This document shows, in pieces, positions 1 to 11,549 of a stretch of DNA of 64,000 nt (positions are counted from its first letter, which is position 1; each line of letters begins with the position of its first letter). The position numbers and the translations under genes were made by a program. The DNA comes from Welwitschia mirabilis. Taxonomy: Eukaryota > Gnetophyta > Gnetopsida > Welwitschiales. The notes beneath the pieces were generated by a model. That model was given only the letters and a program-made list of their open reading frames with translations, searched no databases and had not been told where the DNA came from. The stretch covers positions 206,753,757-206,817,756 of the forward strand of contig JBOZIK010000001.1 in the NCBI GenBank assembly GCA_051453625.1, given 5' to 3'.

Positions 1-2169
1 AAAAATAAGAAAAAAATACTAAAAATTTTTTTTGCCCCTCTAAAATTTTCAATGCATTTCAAATTACCTAAACATGAAAATAAAAATGAGAAATATCTGA
101 AAAATTCAAAAAATATATTTTTATTATGCCCTAGATGAACTAAAAATTCAAAGTGCTCAAATAAAAAAACTAATTTTGTAGAGTTGTAGAACACATCGAT
201 CCAATCAATTTTGCCTAAAGGACCACTATGTTTTAACCTATGATTTATGAGAAAATGAGTGTAAAAGATAGAAAATTTGAAATACCTCATAAAACGCACA
301 AATTCTCATAACTAGAAAAATACATGGTAAATTTCAAATTCATAAGTCCCAAATCAAAGAATGTGAAAAACAAAGGGATATATGTGAAAACTACACATCG
401 AAGGGCTAAAACATGGGGAAAAAAATTAAAAAATAGGAGGAGAGAAAAACATACCTCATTTATGAAAATTTACTAAAATCTCACGAATTTAGATACAAAA
501 TCAGGTAAGAAAAGTTCCAAAATGCTGTTACAAGATAAAAGGGTCATTGTTTCTTGAAGAAACAAGAGAAAATAATGAAAAAATAAGGAAAAATAAGGAA
601 AAAAGGTTTGATCTATAATTATATTACATTATCGTCTAGTCACCTTATCTAAATGATAGCCCTAGGATGACTCTTAAAAAAATTAGACTATCATACTCCC
701 AACGTTATTTGGATGACCAAGTGGATGATAGGGCATTAAAAGTTTTTTAGAAATAAAAATATCAATCAAAATCTTAGGTTTAGATATGATCATTTAAGTA
801 TCAGTTTTGATCAGAAAAACATAAAAAGATAGAAAATCAAATAGAAAACTAATAAAATCAAGGAAAAAGGAGAAACTCATAAGAAAGAAAAACTATGGCT
901 AAAGAAAATAGAATATCTAAGCTAAAAATGGATTAAGAAAAGGCTTTATAAATGTGTCCAAATAGAAAAGAAAAGTAAGATAAACTTGGAACTTCATAAG
1001 CTACAAGGAAACTCATCAAAACAGAGATGTTCTTTTTAATTTTTAAATACTTACTGAAAAATGATAACATGAAATAATAGCAAGAAAAATACTAAATGAT
1101 TAAGGTCCTATGAGATAATAAGAAAATACATAAATGACTTTGAATTTTTAAACTTAAAAATTAAAGAAATACAAAATAAAAATGGATACAAGAAATAAGG
1201 AGAAGATTGTTTACAAATCCTAGGTACTAACCTAGAAAACTCCTAAGAAAGACATCATAAAGCCACCTGAATAAATATGCATGATAAAATGTATAAACTT
1301 TATAAATTTCACTCAAAAAAGCAATGGTTAGGGTGATATCCAGAGATTCAATTACTTAGAACAATGAATGTCAAAATCAAAAAGATACTTAAAAATAAAC
1401 TCACTTGCTCTCATCCCATAAACACACTTAAATCTTCAAAAGTGGAATAACCAAGTGGGAATACTAAGAGTCTAGGAAATAAATAATGCCTCTGATGATA
1501 CTAGGAATGCCATTAATCCCATAGCCTCAAAGTTATTTTTTTCTATGATGAGAAAAGTTCAACCACTATAATAGAAGTAGGGACCCACGAAGCATAGCCA
1601 ACTTACCCCCTAATAGAGTTCCCACAGCTACCAACATTATCAAAGGTTCCTTTAGAAAAATTAACCCCAATGTGGTAGAACATCATGATTACCATGTATT
1701 TTTCTTTGAAGCATAAAATATAATAGATCATGATTATGATTTCTTCTTCTTATTCCTTTTATTTTTTCTTTTTTAAAATTCCCATATGATCAAATACTTA
1801 AAAAGAAAAATGTGAATAACTGAGATAAAAGATAGAAAAGAATACTTTTAAATAATTCAAGACCTTAACAACATTAAAAAAAGATTAAAAAGCTAAGGCA
1901 TCTTCCTTTATATGAAGTTCATAGATATGGGAATGTTTCAAGATTGGGTGAATCCAATCTTACCACTAGAAATGTCCAAGTATGAATAGTAATCATAAAA
2001 CTCCATACACAAGTCAAGTTTAAAAGATGATCAGGTAATACCATAACATCAACCAAAATAAAAAGAACTCAAACAATGATAGAGAGGAAGTCCTCCTCAT
2101 CAAGGGGAACTTCTAAAATAAGTACTCTATCATGTTTATAGTTTCATCTAAAGATCCTTTATATAATTT
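1..2169 (-). repeat. 3' untranslated region of element C
   Basis: Noncoding. A block at 1490-1740 (tagged cctcaaagtt, acccacgaagcat, cagctacca) is shared with B at 16780-17030 and, in opposite orientation, with E1 at 30840-31130 and E2 at 47160-47420. A short inverted repeat lies at 1940-1961 and a pyrimidine tract at 1741-1776. Two TCATC/GATGA modules lie at 627-731. Bases 33 to about 1490 are longer than the matching part of E2, so C carries extra UTR sequence. Confidence 0.6.
1741..1776 (-). repeat. Polypurine tract (sense strand) in the element C 3' UTR
   Basis: A nearly pure pyrimidine run on the plus strand, i.e. purine in the sense of the element. It occupies the same place as the (GAAA)n run of E2 at 47101-47136 and borders the microsatellite of element A at 5289-5430: all lie beside a conserved catatgatcaaa-like stretch. 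It is not the second-strand primer tract, which in these elements sits right beside the 3' LTR. Confidence 0.55.
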
Positions 2170-3330
2170 CAACTATTATCCATTAATCTTCTGAATTTCT
2201 CTAGTCTTTAAGTCTAAAATTTTAATTAATCTATTAGGATGCACCTTCTCTACAAGATAAGAACCTAATCATTTAGAGGTCAACTTGTTATTTAAAAGAT
2301 GAACTCTAGTGCTATATAATAAGATAAGTTGACCAAGTTCAAACTTTTTATGAAAAATATTTTTATCATGTTTGAACTTTGCTTGGGCTTTATGATTTAA
2401 TTAATGATGTATGGCACTAGTTCTTTTTTTATTAAGATGATTTAACTAGGCTAATTTATTTTAGATTTTCATCAAAATCCATAAGATTAAGTTGATGAGA
2501 TGCATGATAAGAATTATAACACATATCAACTAATAACACACAAACTTTATCGTATATAAGTTTGTAAGATGAAAAACCAAGAGAAGTAAACCAAGTAGTA
2601 CAGTAAGCCCAAAGTACATCATTAAACTTAGAAGCCTAAGACTTTTTATTAATAGAGATAATTTTTTGAAGCATTTTTTTTTTATTTCTCTATTGGCATT
2701 TTTAGTCTGTTCATTAGTTTGAGGATGATAAGTATAAGTTACTCTATGTTTAATACCAATGAATAAAAGAAGTTTTATTAATGAAATAAGTACCTTGATC
2801 ACTAATGATAACTCTAGGAAAACCAAATCTCTAAAAGATATAAGTTCTAAGAAAATGACAGACAGTTTGAGCATCATTGAAAGAAGTAGGTATGGCTTTA
2901 ACCCATTTAGTCACATAATCTACAGCTACTAAAATGTAATTTTTATTAAATAAGATGGATGAATAGGGTCTATGAAATTAATATCCCAATAATCAAAAGG
3001 ATCACTTTCAAAAATAGGTCTAAGTGGCATTTCCTGTGAAGGAACAAGGCTACTATAATGCTAATAAGGATTATACCTTATAATAAAATCAAATGAATCA
3101 TGAAAAAGAAAAGGACAGTAAAAATCAGAATGAAGGATTTTTATCACAGTTTTCTATCCACTAAAATGTCCTACACAGACATCACTGTGATAAAGATGAA
3201 GGATCTTAGGTATCTCCCAATTAGGCACACATTTTCTCATGATTTGGTCTTTACACCTATGATACAAATGTGGCTCGATCCACTTATAGTCATCTATTCA
3301 ATGGAGAAAAGATTTATGTTAATTATAGAT
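2170..3330 (-). pseudogene. Integrase remnant of element C
   Basis: This is a degraded integrase, the enzyme that joins element cDNA to the chromosome. The zinc-binding N-terminus is recognisable near 3120-3260 (a YLYHSDVCVGHFSG-like string, the H....GGHFG part of the HHCC finger). The catalytic core ends in the PQTNEQTKNANREIKK string near 2690-2760, whose Glu is the last residue of the D,D-35-E triad. The C-terminal part ends near 2170 with an IQKING-like block shared with elements A, G and E2. Stops and frameshifts break the frame throughout; the longest open piece is 115 codons (2530-2877). Confidence 0.8.
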
Positions 3331-3537
3331 CTAGTGTTGGGGTATTTTCATAGTTACAAAATAGTTTATAATGTCAGCATACCATGGAGGAGGATGAAAA
3401 GAAGAGATAGTAAAAAGCTACTCATCAGGAAAGGAATCATTAATGATAGTATCATCTAGAGGAGAAGGAAGTCGAGACAAATGATCGATAATAGAATTAT
3501 TCTTTCCTACTTTATCTATAAGGGTTAAATTAAATTC

Positions 3538-3652
3538 TTATATAAGAAATATCCATATAATCAAACAAGTATTATAATCTTTCTTAATCATGAGGTAATG
3601 AATGGCAGCATGATCGGTGTAAACATTTATGTGAAAGCCTAAAAGATAATGT
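3538..3652 (-). pseudogene. RNaseH fragment of element C
   Basis: The minus strand reads HYLLGFHINVYTDHAAIHYL followed by a degraded KKDYNT segment. This is the YLLG..xxVYTDHxALxYL block of the Ty3/gypsy RNaseH domain, which removes the RNA strand of the RNA/DNA hybrid during reverse transcription. The conserved Asp of YTDHA is present. Only the C-terminal third is visible, because the N gap at 3653-3752 removes the rest and the sequence beyond the gap does not continue the domain. Not functional. Confidence 0.75.
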
Positions 3653-3752
3653 NNNNNNNNNNNNNNNNNNNNNNNNNNNNNNNNNNNNNNNNNNNNNNNN
3701 NNNNNNNNNNNNNNNNNNNNNNNNNNNNNNNNNNNNNNNNNNNNNNNNNNNN
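3653..3752. other. Assembly gap (100 N)
   Basis: Exactly 100 N, the usual size given to a gap of unknown length. The RNaseH of element C stops at the left edge and unrelated sequence starts at the right edge, so the order of the two pieces is not proven by sequence. Confidence 0.95.
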
Positions 3753-5288
3753 CAATTTTTAGCATTTTCAACCTTCTTCCATGGGTAAAGACTTTTCACA
3801 TTCTAGAAGTCTTATTATTAAACAACTTTCTATGCTTCCTTCGAACAACATATTTCTTTCTCTTTCCTAAGAATCTGTAAATGCCTTAACTACTGGATCT
3901 ATATTTATTAATTTATGTAATAATGTAGAGATGAAATGTAGCTTCATGAAGGGAACACTCATAATCTTTCTCTTTCCACTTGATGAATCTATTCTATTAG
4001 AATGTTAGGGTGTTATTTAATCCTCAATGCAAATTTCAAGTTAAAAACATTATTGATAGCTCTTCATTTTTATTTTAATATTATTTATTTTTTAAGAATT
4101 TAATATGTATGCCAATGATTTCTATTTTACTTATAATTACATTACTTCTAGATATATGATTTTTTTCCACATTCCATTCCTAAGGCTGTCTTGGTTTTGT
4201 GCTTCTTGTTCATCTATCACGATCTTGTATACTTTTATATTATGGTATTACTAATGGTAATGTAGTAATATGCCTTCAGCTGCATTGGTAGAATTTTATA
4301 TTTGGCATTGTCTCTATCCATGATTTCAATAATTTAAATGATAGAGATCTTTTTTGAAAGAATTTATATGATTTACCAAATGCTACTTAGTTCCTTATTG
4401 TCATATCCCATATTTTGTAGACCTCATTTACCTGAATATTAAGTATATTAAGCTTTAGGTCAAATGATTATTTATCTTTATTTAAAGGCCTTATTAAAAT
4501 AAGATGAAAAGATATCCAAACATCTAAAATTGTTAGAAGGTTTTTATAAGAAAAGCTATCCAAACATCTAAAATTAGATAATCCCATTATGTGAGCAATT
4601 GAAATAACATGATAAAACTAATAAATTAAAAATTTCACGAGGACATAATAATATATTTTACATCTTAGTTACTCGTTTAAATTCTTGATAATTGTGGTAG
4701 GTGTATCATATTATGAATAAACATTTTTTCATTGTGCTATGTGATTGATAGATTTTATGCATTTTGAAATAAATGAGTATTTAAATAAGTATATGAACTC
4801 TTACCTAGAATTAATAATGATAAATGAATAGATTTACTCTACCATGACTTTTATGTTCTTAAGATTTATAATGCATGTGGTTCATAACATACTCATTTTT
4901 TTATTCATTGACATTAAAGAGTTTATTCATTATGCCATATAATAATTTTGATATTTATGCATTTATTCTTTTGATAAATGTCTTGGATGAATTAAACTTA
5001 CTTATGAGCCTATGAAAGATTAAAAATAAGCTAGCATGAGGAAATGATGCATGTACTTAACCTTGCTAATTAAAGCAAGAAGATTACTCACCCTAGTTAG
5101 TTGCATGAATCATAAATATGATCTCTTTTTGAACTCTAATGTCACTTATTACTCATACCACTTATCAATGCTAAATTATGTAATCTTTGATCTTGATCTA
5201 TGGGCTTTTGTTTATCTATATACAAAGATCCTTTCCTCTCTTGTAAAAAAAGGAGATACTTTTCTTTGGTTTCATATAAGTACATTTC
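3753..5288. other. Unassigned AT-rich sequence
   Basis: About 1.5 kb with no open frame of note, no LTR ends, no TCATC modules and no match by eye to any element in the window. It lies between the gap at 3653-3752 and the microsatellite where the homology of element A stops. It could be host DNA, another repeat, or the outer part of the F LTR, but I could not align it to F. Confidence 0.5.
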
Positions 5289-5318
5289 TTCTTTCCTCTC
5301 CCTCCCTTCCTCTGTCCC

Positions 5319-5362
<44 letters not shown>

Positions 5363-5363
5363 A

Positions 5364-5430
<67 letters not shown>
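5289..5430. repeat. Compound microsatellite: pyrimidine run, (CT)n, then (AC)32
   Basis: An irregular C/T run from 5289, a clean (CT)n from about 5326 to 5356 and an uninterrupted (AC)n of 64 bases at 5367-5430. It abuts the 3' UTR of element A at the place where C and E2 have a purine tract (sense strand). The open frames across it are low-complexity artefacts. Confidence 0.95.
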
Positions 5431-5435
<5 letters not shown>

Positions 5436-5849
5436 AAAATTTCACATGATTATGCACTTAAAAAGATGAAGGTGAATAAGTAAGATAAAAGATAGAAAAG
5501 AACACTCCTAGATAACCAAAGCCGTTAATACCATTGAATAAATACACAAGAAAATAAGGCATCTTCCTTCAAGTGAAATCCATATATATGAAAACATCTT
5601 AAGATTAGGTGAATCCAATATTATCACTATAAATACCTAAATATGGATACTAATCATGATACTTCATAAATCAATATACAAGTTAAGTGTAAAAGATGAT
5701 CAAGTAACATCATAAAATTAATAAAAGGAGTAGGCTAAGAAAAAACTTAGACAATAATAGGGAGGAAGTCCTTCTAATTGAGGGGAACCTCCAAAATAAG
5801 TAATTCTATCATATTCATGATTGCATCTAAACATCCTTCATATAATTTT

Positions 5850-7000
5850 AACTATTATCTATTAACCTTCTGAATCTCTCTAGACTCTAAGTTTAAAATC
5901 TCAATAGAGCCATCAGAATGAACTTTTTCTATAAGGTAAGAATATAACTATTTATAGATCAACTTGTTATTCAAAATATGAACTGTAGTATTGTATAACA
6001 AGACAAGTTGACTAGGTTCAAACTTTTTATGAAAATCTTTTTATCATGTTTAAGCTTTACTTAGGCTTTATGGATTAATTGACGATGTATGGCATGAGTT
6101 CTTTTTTTATGAAGATGGTTTAATTAGGCTAATATATGTTTAAGGTTTTCATGAAAATCTATAAATTAAGTTGATGAGATGCACAATAAGAATTATAATA
6201 CACATTAATAGGTAATACACAAACTTTACCATACATAAGTTTATAAGGTGAAAAGCCAAGAGAAGTACGCTAAGTAGTACAATAAGCCTAAAGTACATCA
6301 TCAAGTTTAAAATACCAAGACTTTTTGTTAATAGAGACAAGTTTTTATAATATTTTCTTTATTTCTCTATTGGCATTTTAATCTTGTTTATTAGTTTAAA
6401 GATGATAAGAATAAGCTACTCTATATTCTATCCCAATGAATCAAAGAAGGTTTTTAAAATTTAGATTAATAAAATAAGTACCTTGATCACTAATGATAAC
6501 TTTAGGAAAATCAAATCTCTAAAAAATATGAGTTCTAAGGTAATGACAAATAGTTTGAGCATCATTCAAAAAAGTAAGTATGACTTCAACCCATTTAGTC
6601 ATGTAATCATAGCTACTAAAATGTTATTTTTATCAAACAAAGATGGATGAATAGGGCCTATGAAATTAATACCCTAATAATCAAATGGCTTACACTTAAT
6701 AATAGGTTGAAGAGGCATTTCTTGTGAACAAATAAGGCTATCATGACACTAATAAGGATCACATCTTTAAGCAAAATTAAAAGAATCAGGAAAAAAAAGG
6801 CCAATAGAAAAGAGAATGGAGGATTTTCATCAATGTTTTATGTCCACTAAAATATCCTCCACAAAAACCACCATGATAAAGATAAATGATTTTAGATATT
6901 TCCCAATTAGGCACATATTTTCTCATAATTTAATCTTCACATCTATGGCACAAATGTGGTTCTATCCATCTATAGTTACCTATTCTATGGAGAAAAGATT
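5850..7000 (-). pseudogene. Integrase remnant of element A
   Basis: The zinc-binding N-terminus is clear near 6810-6900, where the minus strand reads YLYHGGFCGGYFSGHKT followed by KILHS, close to the H...GG.FG..KT..KIL pattern of Ty3/gypsy integrases. The core and C-terminus follow to about 5850 and align with element C and E2. Only short open stretches remain (63 codons at 6149-6340). The enzyme would insert element cDNA into chromosomes. This copy is dead. Confidence 0.8.
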
Positions 7001-7214
7001 TCTATTAATTGTAGGTTTAATGATGTAGTGTTTTCATGGCCATAAGATAGTTAATAATGTCTGCATACTAAGAAGGAGGATGAGAAGAAGATACAGTAAG
7101 AAGCTGCTCATCAAGAAATGAATCATTAATAATAGAGTTATTTGGAGGAGAAGTAAGATGAAATAAATGATTAGAATTATATTTTTCTTCTTTATCTATA
7201 ATGATTAAGTTAAA

Positions 7215-7500
7215 CTCTTGCATAAGGAGGATCTATCTAATGAAACATGTGCTAAAGTCTTTCTTAGTCATAAGGTAACAAATGGTAGCATGGTTAGTGT
7301 AAACATTTATATGAAAGCCTAAAAGATAATGTCTAAGAGAATCAAGAAAAAAGATAACGACTAGCATTTCTTTCTCTATAATGGTATAAATAACTTTAAA
7401 ATCATTTTCATATTTCTGATAAAGAATCCCACCCATAGCAAAATTACTTACATCACACATAAGTTCAAAATATTTTTCTCATTGGGACCCATTGCTATAG
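7215..7500 (-). pseudogene. RNaseH remnant of element A
   Basis: One 75-codon frame at 7233-7460 reads MCDVSNFAMGGILYQK, then KVIYTIIEKEMLVVIF and a YLLGFHINVYTNHATICYL block. These match CDASxxAIGAVL, TEKELLAVVF and YTDHAALKYL of Ty3/gypsy RNaseH. The first Asp (CDVS) and the Glu (EKE) are kept; YTDHA has become YTNHA, so a catalytic Asp is lost. The domain follows RT and precedes integrase as expected. Confidence 0.85.
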
Positions 7501-7739
7501 AAACATTAGAAAGTTTACATTTATGCCTATCAAAAGCAAGTTAACAAGATTAATTCCATTCAAATTTGGCTTCTTTCTCTAGTAATAAGTGAAGGGGTTT
7601 ATATATATTAGCATAATCATGGATGAACTGATGGTAAAAATCACAATAACTAAGAAAAGATCTAACATGTTTAACATTTATAGGAGGATTTAGATTTTAA
7701 GTAATAACAACTTTAAAAGTATCCATCATAATCCCCTCT

Positions 7740-8400
7740 TTTGAGATATGATGACCTAAAAAAATTCTAATCTCAATAAAAAATAGACTCCTTTTTCAAC
7801 TCAAGTGTGGGCCACTAGAAATAAAATGATTAAGGACTTTCTTTAATCGATCTAAAATTTGTTCAAAAGTTTTAGCATAAATAAAGAAGTCATTCATAAA
7901 AATCTCAATGAAATTCTTAATTATATCAAAAAAATTCCCATTGTAGCATACTGAAAGAACCAAGAGCATTACAAAGTATAAAAGGCATGCATCTAAAAGA
8001 AAAAATACCAAAAAGAGAATTAAAAGTGGTTTTGGCTTGGTTCTTACTAGTAATGCAAACTTGGTTATAACTGCTATAGCCATCAAGAAAACAATAAAAT
8101 GCATGACCCTAAATCCCATTAAAAATTTGATTAAGAAAAGGTAAAGGACAATGGTCTTTTTTTATTACTTTATTTAGTTTTCTAAATTCTATGCACATTC
8201 TTCATTTCCCATGTTTTTTAAGAACTATTATCAAGGGGCTAATTCTGCTCACTATTAAAAATTAAATAAATGATTTTAATATCTATTAATTTTATAATTT
8301 CATCTTCAACAATTTTTTTAAGGGCTAGATTGAGTCTACATTTGGGTTTCCTCATAGGTTTAGCATTTTTTTAGGTAGATTTTATGTTAAATAATCAAAG
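7740..8400 (-). pseudogene. Reverse transcriptase remnant of element A
   Basis: The minus strand across frames shows a FRKLNKV-like block near 8190, then FYCFLDGYSSYNQV (8110-8060), a FRCMPF block (about 7980) and a FMNDFFIYAKTF segment near 7880. These are consecutive RT blocks of the Athila/Ty3 type. FMNDF replaces FMDDF, so one of the two catalytic Asp residues has become Asn. The longest open frame, 107 codons (7796-8119), switches frame relative to the motifs. Confidence 0.8.
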
Positions 8401-8879
8401 TAGGTATGACTGATAAATCATTATGAGACCAAGTGAATACATTTACCTTAGATTGCAAAAGATAGACTAGACTCAATTCTTATTGAGTGGTAAGGTTTTT
8501 GTTGATGATCAAAAGTTTGTTTGAGTTACTATTCAAGAAAATGTATTTTAATCCACTATCTAAAGGTTTTAGGTTTAGATTTTTATTCTCTATAAAATTT
8601 TTAAAAACATAGACTATCATATTAGAATATCATTTAAATATTAGTAGTGGAAAACCACCCTTAAAATAAGAAGTATTAGGTCTTCTAGTATCTTAGACTT
8701 CTACATGGTTGATAGACTCAGATCCTCTACTCTCTAGATTAGAAAATTTAGTTTTCAGATGGTCAAAATCAAGTTGATATTCAAAGACATATAAGTTCTC
8801 TACTTCCATTTCATTATCAAACAATGTTGATTTTTGAAGCATGGATAATCTTTCCTCAAGTATACATTGCTATAAAAAC

Positions 8880-9340
8880 ATAATTAACTTAGTTTATTCC
8901 TTCGTACTCAAATCATTATCTAAATCTTTTTTGGCTGCATCAAAAACTTTTATTGAAAATTTTTTATTTTTAAAATGACACTCCATTAAAATAGTTCTTA
9001 TGTCTATAATATAGTGGACTATTGCAAAAAATCTCTACCTAGAAGTAAAGGATATCCACTGTTGTGCTTAACTTCTATAGTTACAATATTAATAGGGTAG
9101 TATCTTCTTCTATTTAAATAATAAAATCCTTAATTACACCTAATAATTTCTTCATAGAATTATCAGCTAACTCTAAAACAATCTGTGTAGGTTCTACTCT
9201 TTCTTTCAAGACATAATGTTAACACTAGTTCTAATATCAATCAAGGATTTCTTAATCCTACGGTTTTCTTCTAAAGTGACAATCATAGTTAATGTCCTCA
9301 GATCTTTAAACTTTAGACCATTTTAGCAACCTAAGTTATT
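8880..9340 (-). pseudogene. Aspartic protease remnant of element A
   Basis: The minus strand near 9270 to 8950 reads a SLIDIRTSVNIM block, then LELADNSMKKLLGVIKDF and VTIEVKHNSGYPLLLGRDFF. It aligns with the protease of E1 (28963-29735), which has ALIDIGVSINIMP and the same YPLLLGRTF block. The family cuts the Gag-Pol polyprotein. The active-site Asp is present, but the next residues (DIRTS for DIGVS) and several stops make it inactive. Between this and the RT lies a variable linker (8400-8880) without motifs. Confidence 0.7.
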
Positions 9341-9699
9341 AACAGATTGTGCTAAAAAGACTTTACTAGGAATGGTACATTTTTACTTTCTTCTAATTAA
9401 GTCTTTTCACAACTTAGAATATTTTAGGTTATCTTCCAAAAGCTTCCAAAATAGTAAGTTGATACTCACATTTTTATTAAGGCTTTTAAATCATCATCAA
9501 AAATAGAATTTATGTTAAGCCTATTAAGCCATGAGGTAGTAGGTTTCTTATGTGAAGAGTTTTTCTTTTTGTTACTTAATGGAGAAGGAAAAAAATGGTT
9601 TTATAAGATTTCTATGTTTTCTTCTTTATTATCTTTATTACTTTATGATGTTGAAGTCTCATGGATTGGAGGAGTTATGTCATTTTAACTTCTTGTCAT

Positions 9700-11341
9700 T
9701 ACTTTACTATCTTTTCTAACTTTCTTTAGGTTCAGTAAAGGTTGAATTCTAAGAGACTCTTGTAGTCTTTGGTTAGTGAGCATAGTTTTTTATAATATAC
9801 ACATAAAGTTTTTAATGTTGATGTTTGTATTTTTAATATTTGAGTTTTTCTTTTATTGTAATTTCCAGAACTTCTTAAAGGAATTTCTAAGAGAATCACC
9901 TTGGTTTTGAAAGTTGGATGAGCTTGCTAGGTTATTTGAATTGTTATATTGGAAGTTCATGTTTTTAAATCTTTTCTTAACAGGTTGGGAGTCAGGATGG
10001 TTTGTTTAAAACTTTCTAAAGTTGGGTTCTTTACTCTTCCTAGATTGAAAGTTGTTATAATTTTGAACTTATCTTTGATTTTGATTTTAGTCATAGTTTG
10101 AGGACCTCTAGTTAAAAGTACATGCTTTCTCATAGATTCTCTATTTGTAAGTTGGAAGAAAAGGAAATTCTTTGGTAATATAATAATTATCCTCACATAA
10201 ATCACAATTAGGAGCTACAACTTTATTATTCTTGATTGTCATCTTAGCATCTAGAATCATTTGAGTGTACTTTTCTAAGGTTAAAGTGAAATCCTTTATG
10301 ACATTGGTTAGTTTATTTTCAGTTCTTATTTCATTCTTCTCATATTTTACCTCCTTTAAATATTTAATGATTTGGCCTACAGTTCAGTTTTCTCTAGGTG
10401 AGGGTTTAGATTATGTTTAACTCACTTCTATTAAGTATTTCACCACTTTCCAAGCGTTTTTGAAGGTTTGTTTTAATAAGTACCTCCACATGAAAAATCT
10501 ACTAGTTGCTTTGTGTGATTGTTTAATCCACTATAAAAATAGTCTACTAGTTCCACTTATGAAAAGGCATTTATATAATTCGAATGTAAAGTAACAAAGA
10601 ATCTCTCATAGCAAAGGCATAGTCTTTATTAGGCATTTATTCGATGTTGGTGACTTCTTTCTTACGTTTTTAGATGGTGGTTTCACTTATAAATCTCTTG
10701 ATAAAGGCTTATTAAATTTGACTTTATGATTTTAAGATTTTATGGAAAATTGTCCTTAATCATAGTTTAAACTTATCTTTTAAAGTGATAGGGAATATGA
10801 TCATGTAGGTTCTATTACTTATGCATTTTTTACTATTTTTGGAAGTGAGGACTAATTGTCCTATATCAACAATATGTTCCAAGGAATCTTCATCAAGTTC
10901 ACTACTAAAACTTTAATATGTGTTTAAGTTTCTAAGCTTAAGATCATCATTGAGACATAGATCAAAGGGGATTTAAATTTCACATTTCTTATTTGTAATT
11001 AGCTCTCTAAGAATGACATGGGCATTGGTATGAATAAGAGTGATTGTAGGAATTCCAATGAAAGGGAGCAGATTTGGTGAGATAGCTTGGTTTTATTTCT
11101 AAAACGAGGTAGACATGGTTGAAAATGAAAAACTATCATCTATACAATCATCTAAAAAATTTTCTTTAGCAAAATCAAACTCTACAGAAATAAAAGTAGA
11201 TATTGTAAGAATTTCTAAATTTTACATACTTTTGTTGTGCTTACCTAAGTTAGTTTCTAAGTTGATCAAATCTTGTCAAATATTTTCTTTAATAAACAAC
11301 TGCTCTCTTTATTATTTTTCTTTCTTACTAGATTTTACCAT
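9700..11341 (-). pseudogene. gag copy 1 of element A
   Basis: The start is an ATG on the minus strand at 11341-11339 (MVKSSKKEK, then stops), placed by homology with the Gag starts of E1 (27261) and E2 (41464). The middle corresponds to the capsid-like LKGRxKNWL...W..F...F region seen better in E1. A zinc knuckle is visible near 10215-10170 as CDLCEDNYYITKEF: a CX2CX4HX4C motif in which His became Tyr and the last Cys became Phe. Many stops. Gag would form the particle and bind RNA. It differs from copy 2 at roughly 10-15 percent of positions by eye. Confidence 0.75.
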
Positions 11342-11449
11342 ATAAGCTCAATATCAAATGCATAGAATGTCATCCTTATAGTTATCTAGATGATAGTCTA
11401 GATGACAAAAACACAGACACCATAAAAAAGAAAAAAGTAGAAAATAGAG

Positions 11450-11549
11450 NNNNNNNNNNNNNNNNNNNNNNNNNNNNNNNNNNNNNNNNNNNNNNNNNNN
11501 NNNNNNNNNNNNNNNNNNNNNNNNNNNNNNNNNNNNNNNNNNNNNNNNN
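11450..11549. other. Assembly gap (100 N) inside element A
   Basis: Exactly 100 N. The left flank is the first leader module of a gag leader (matches 13464-13543), while the right flank is the C-terminal part of gag (matches about 9890). The join therefore jumps backwards within the element, either a tandem gag duplication or two different elements joined by scaffolding. Confidence 0.95.

Larger units (their letters stand above)
1..3652 (-). mobile_element. Element C: 3' part of an Athila-like Ty3/gypsy retrotransposon
   Basis: Read on the minus strand this holds, in order, the end of RNaseH, an integrase and a long 3' untranslated region. The integrase part aligns base for base with element A at 5850-7000, at roughly 85-90 percent by eye. 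The right side ends at an N gap at 3653. The left side runs off the window. A gcccctc landmark near base 33 lies about 250 bp before the 3' LTR in elements B and E2, so the 3' LTR of C should start just left of base 1. The 3' UTR is about 0.7 kb longer than that of E2. Confidence 0.8.
5431..11449 (-). mobile_element. Element A internal region: 3' UTR, integrase, RNaseH, RT, protease, gag copy 1
   Basis: On the minus strand the order is gag (11341 to about 9700), protease (about 9340-8880), RT (8400-7740), RNaseH (7500-7215), integrase (7000-5850) and the start of a 3' UTR. This is the Ty3/gypsy order, since integrase comes after RNaseH. All domains are broken by stops. The 3' LTR expected to the left is missing; homology ends at the microsatellite. 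The stretch is one contig bounded by the 100-N gap at 11450, so its link to the LTR at 13913 is inferred. Confidence 0.75.

Noticed and set aside
3100-3459. Plus-strand 119-codon frame in element C
   Set aside because: Antisense to the integrase zinc-finger region. The minus strand has the motifs. The same applies to 6816-7028.
5051-5469. Open frames of 61-127 codons across the microsatellite
   Set aside because: They are Ser/Leu/Thr-His or Cys-Val repeats produced by (CT)n and (AC)n; no stops can occur in such repeats.
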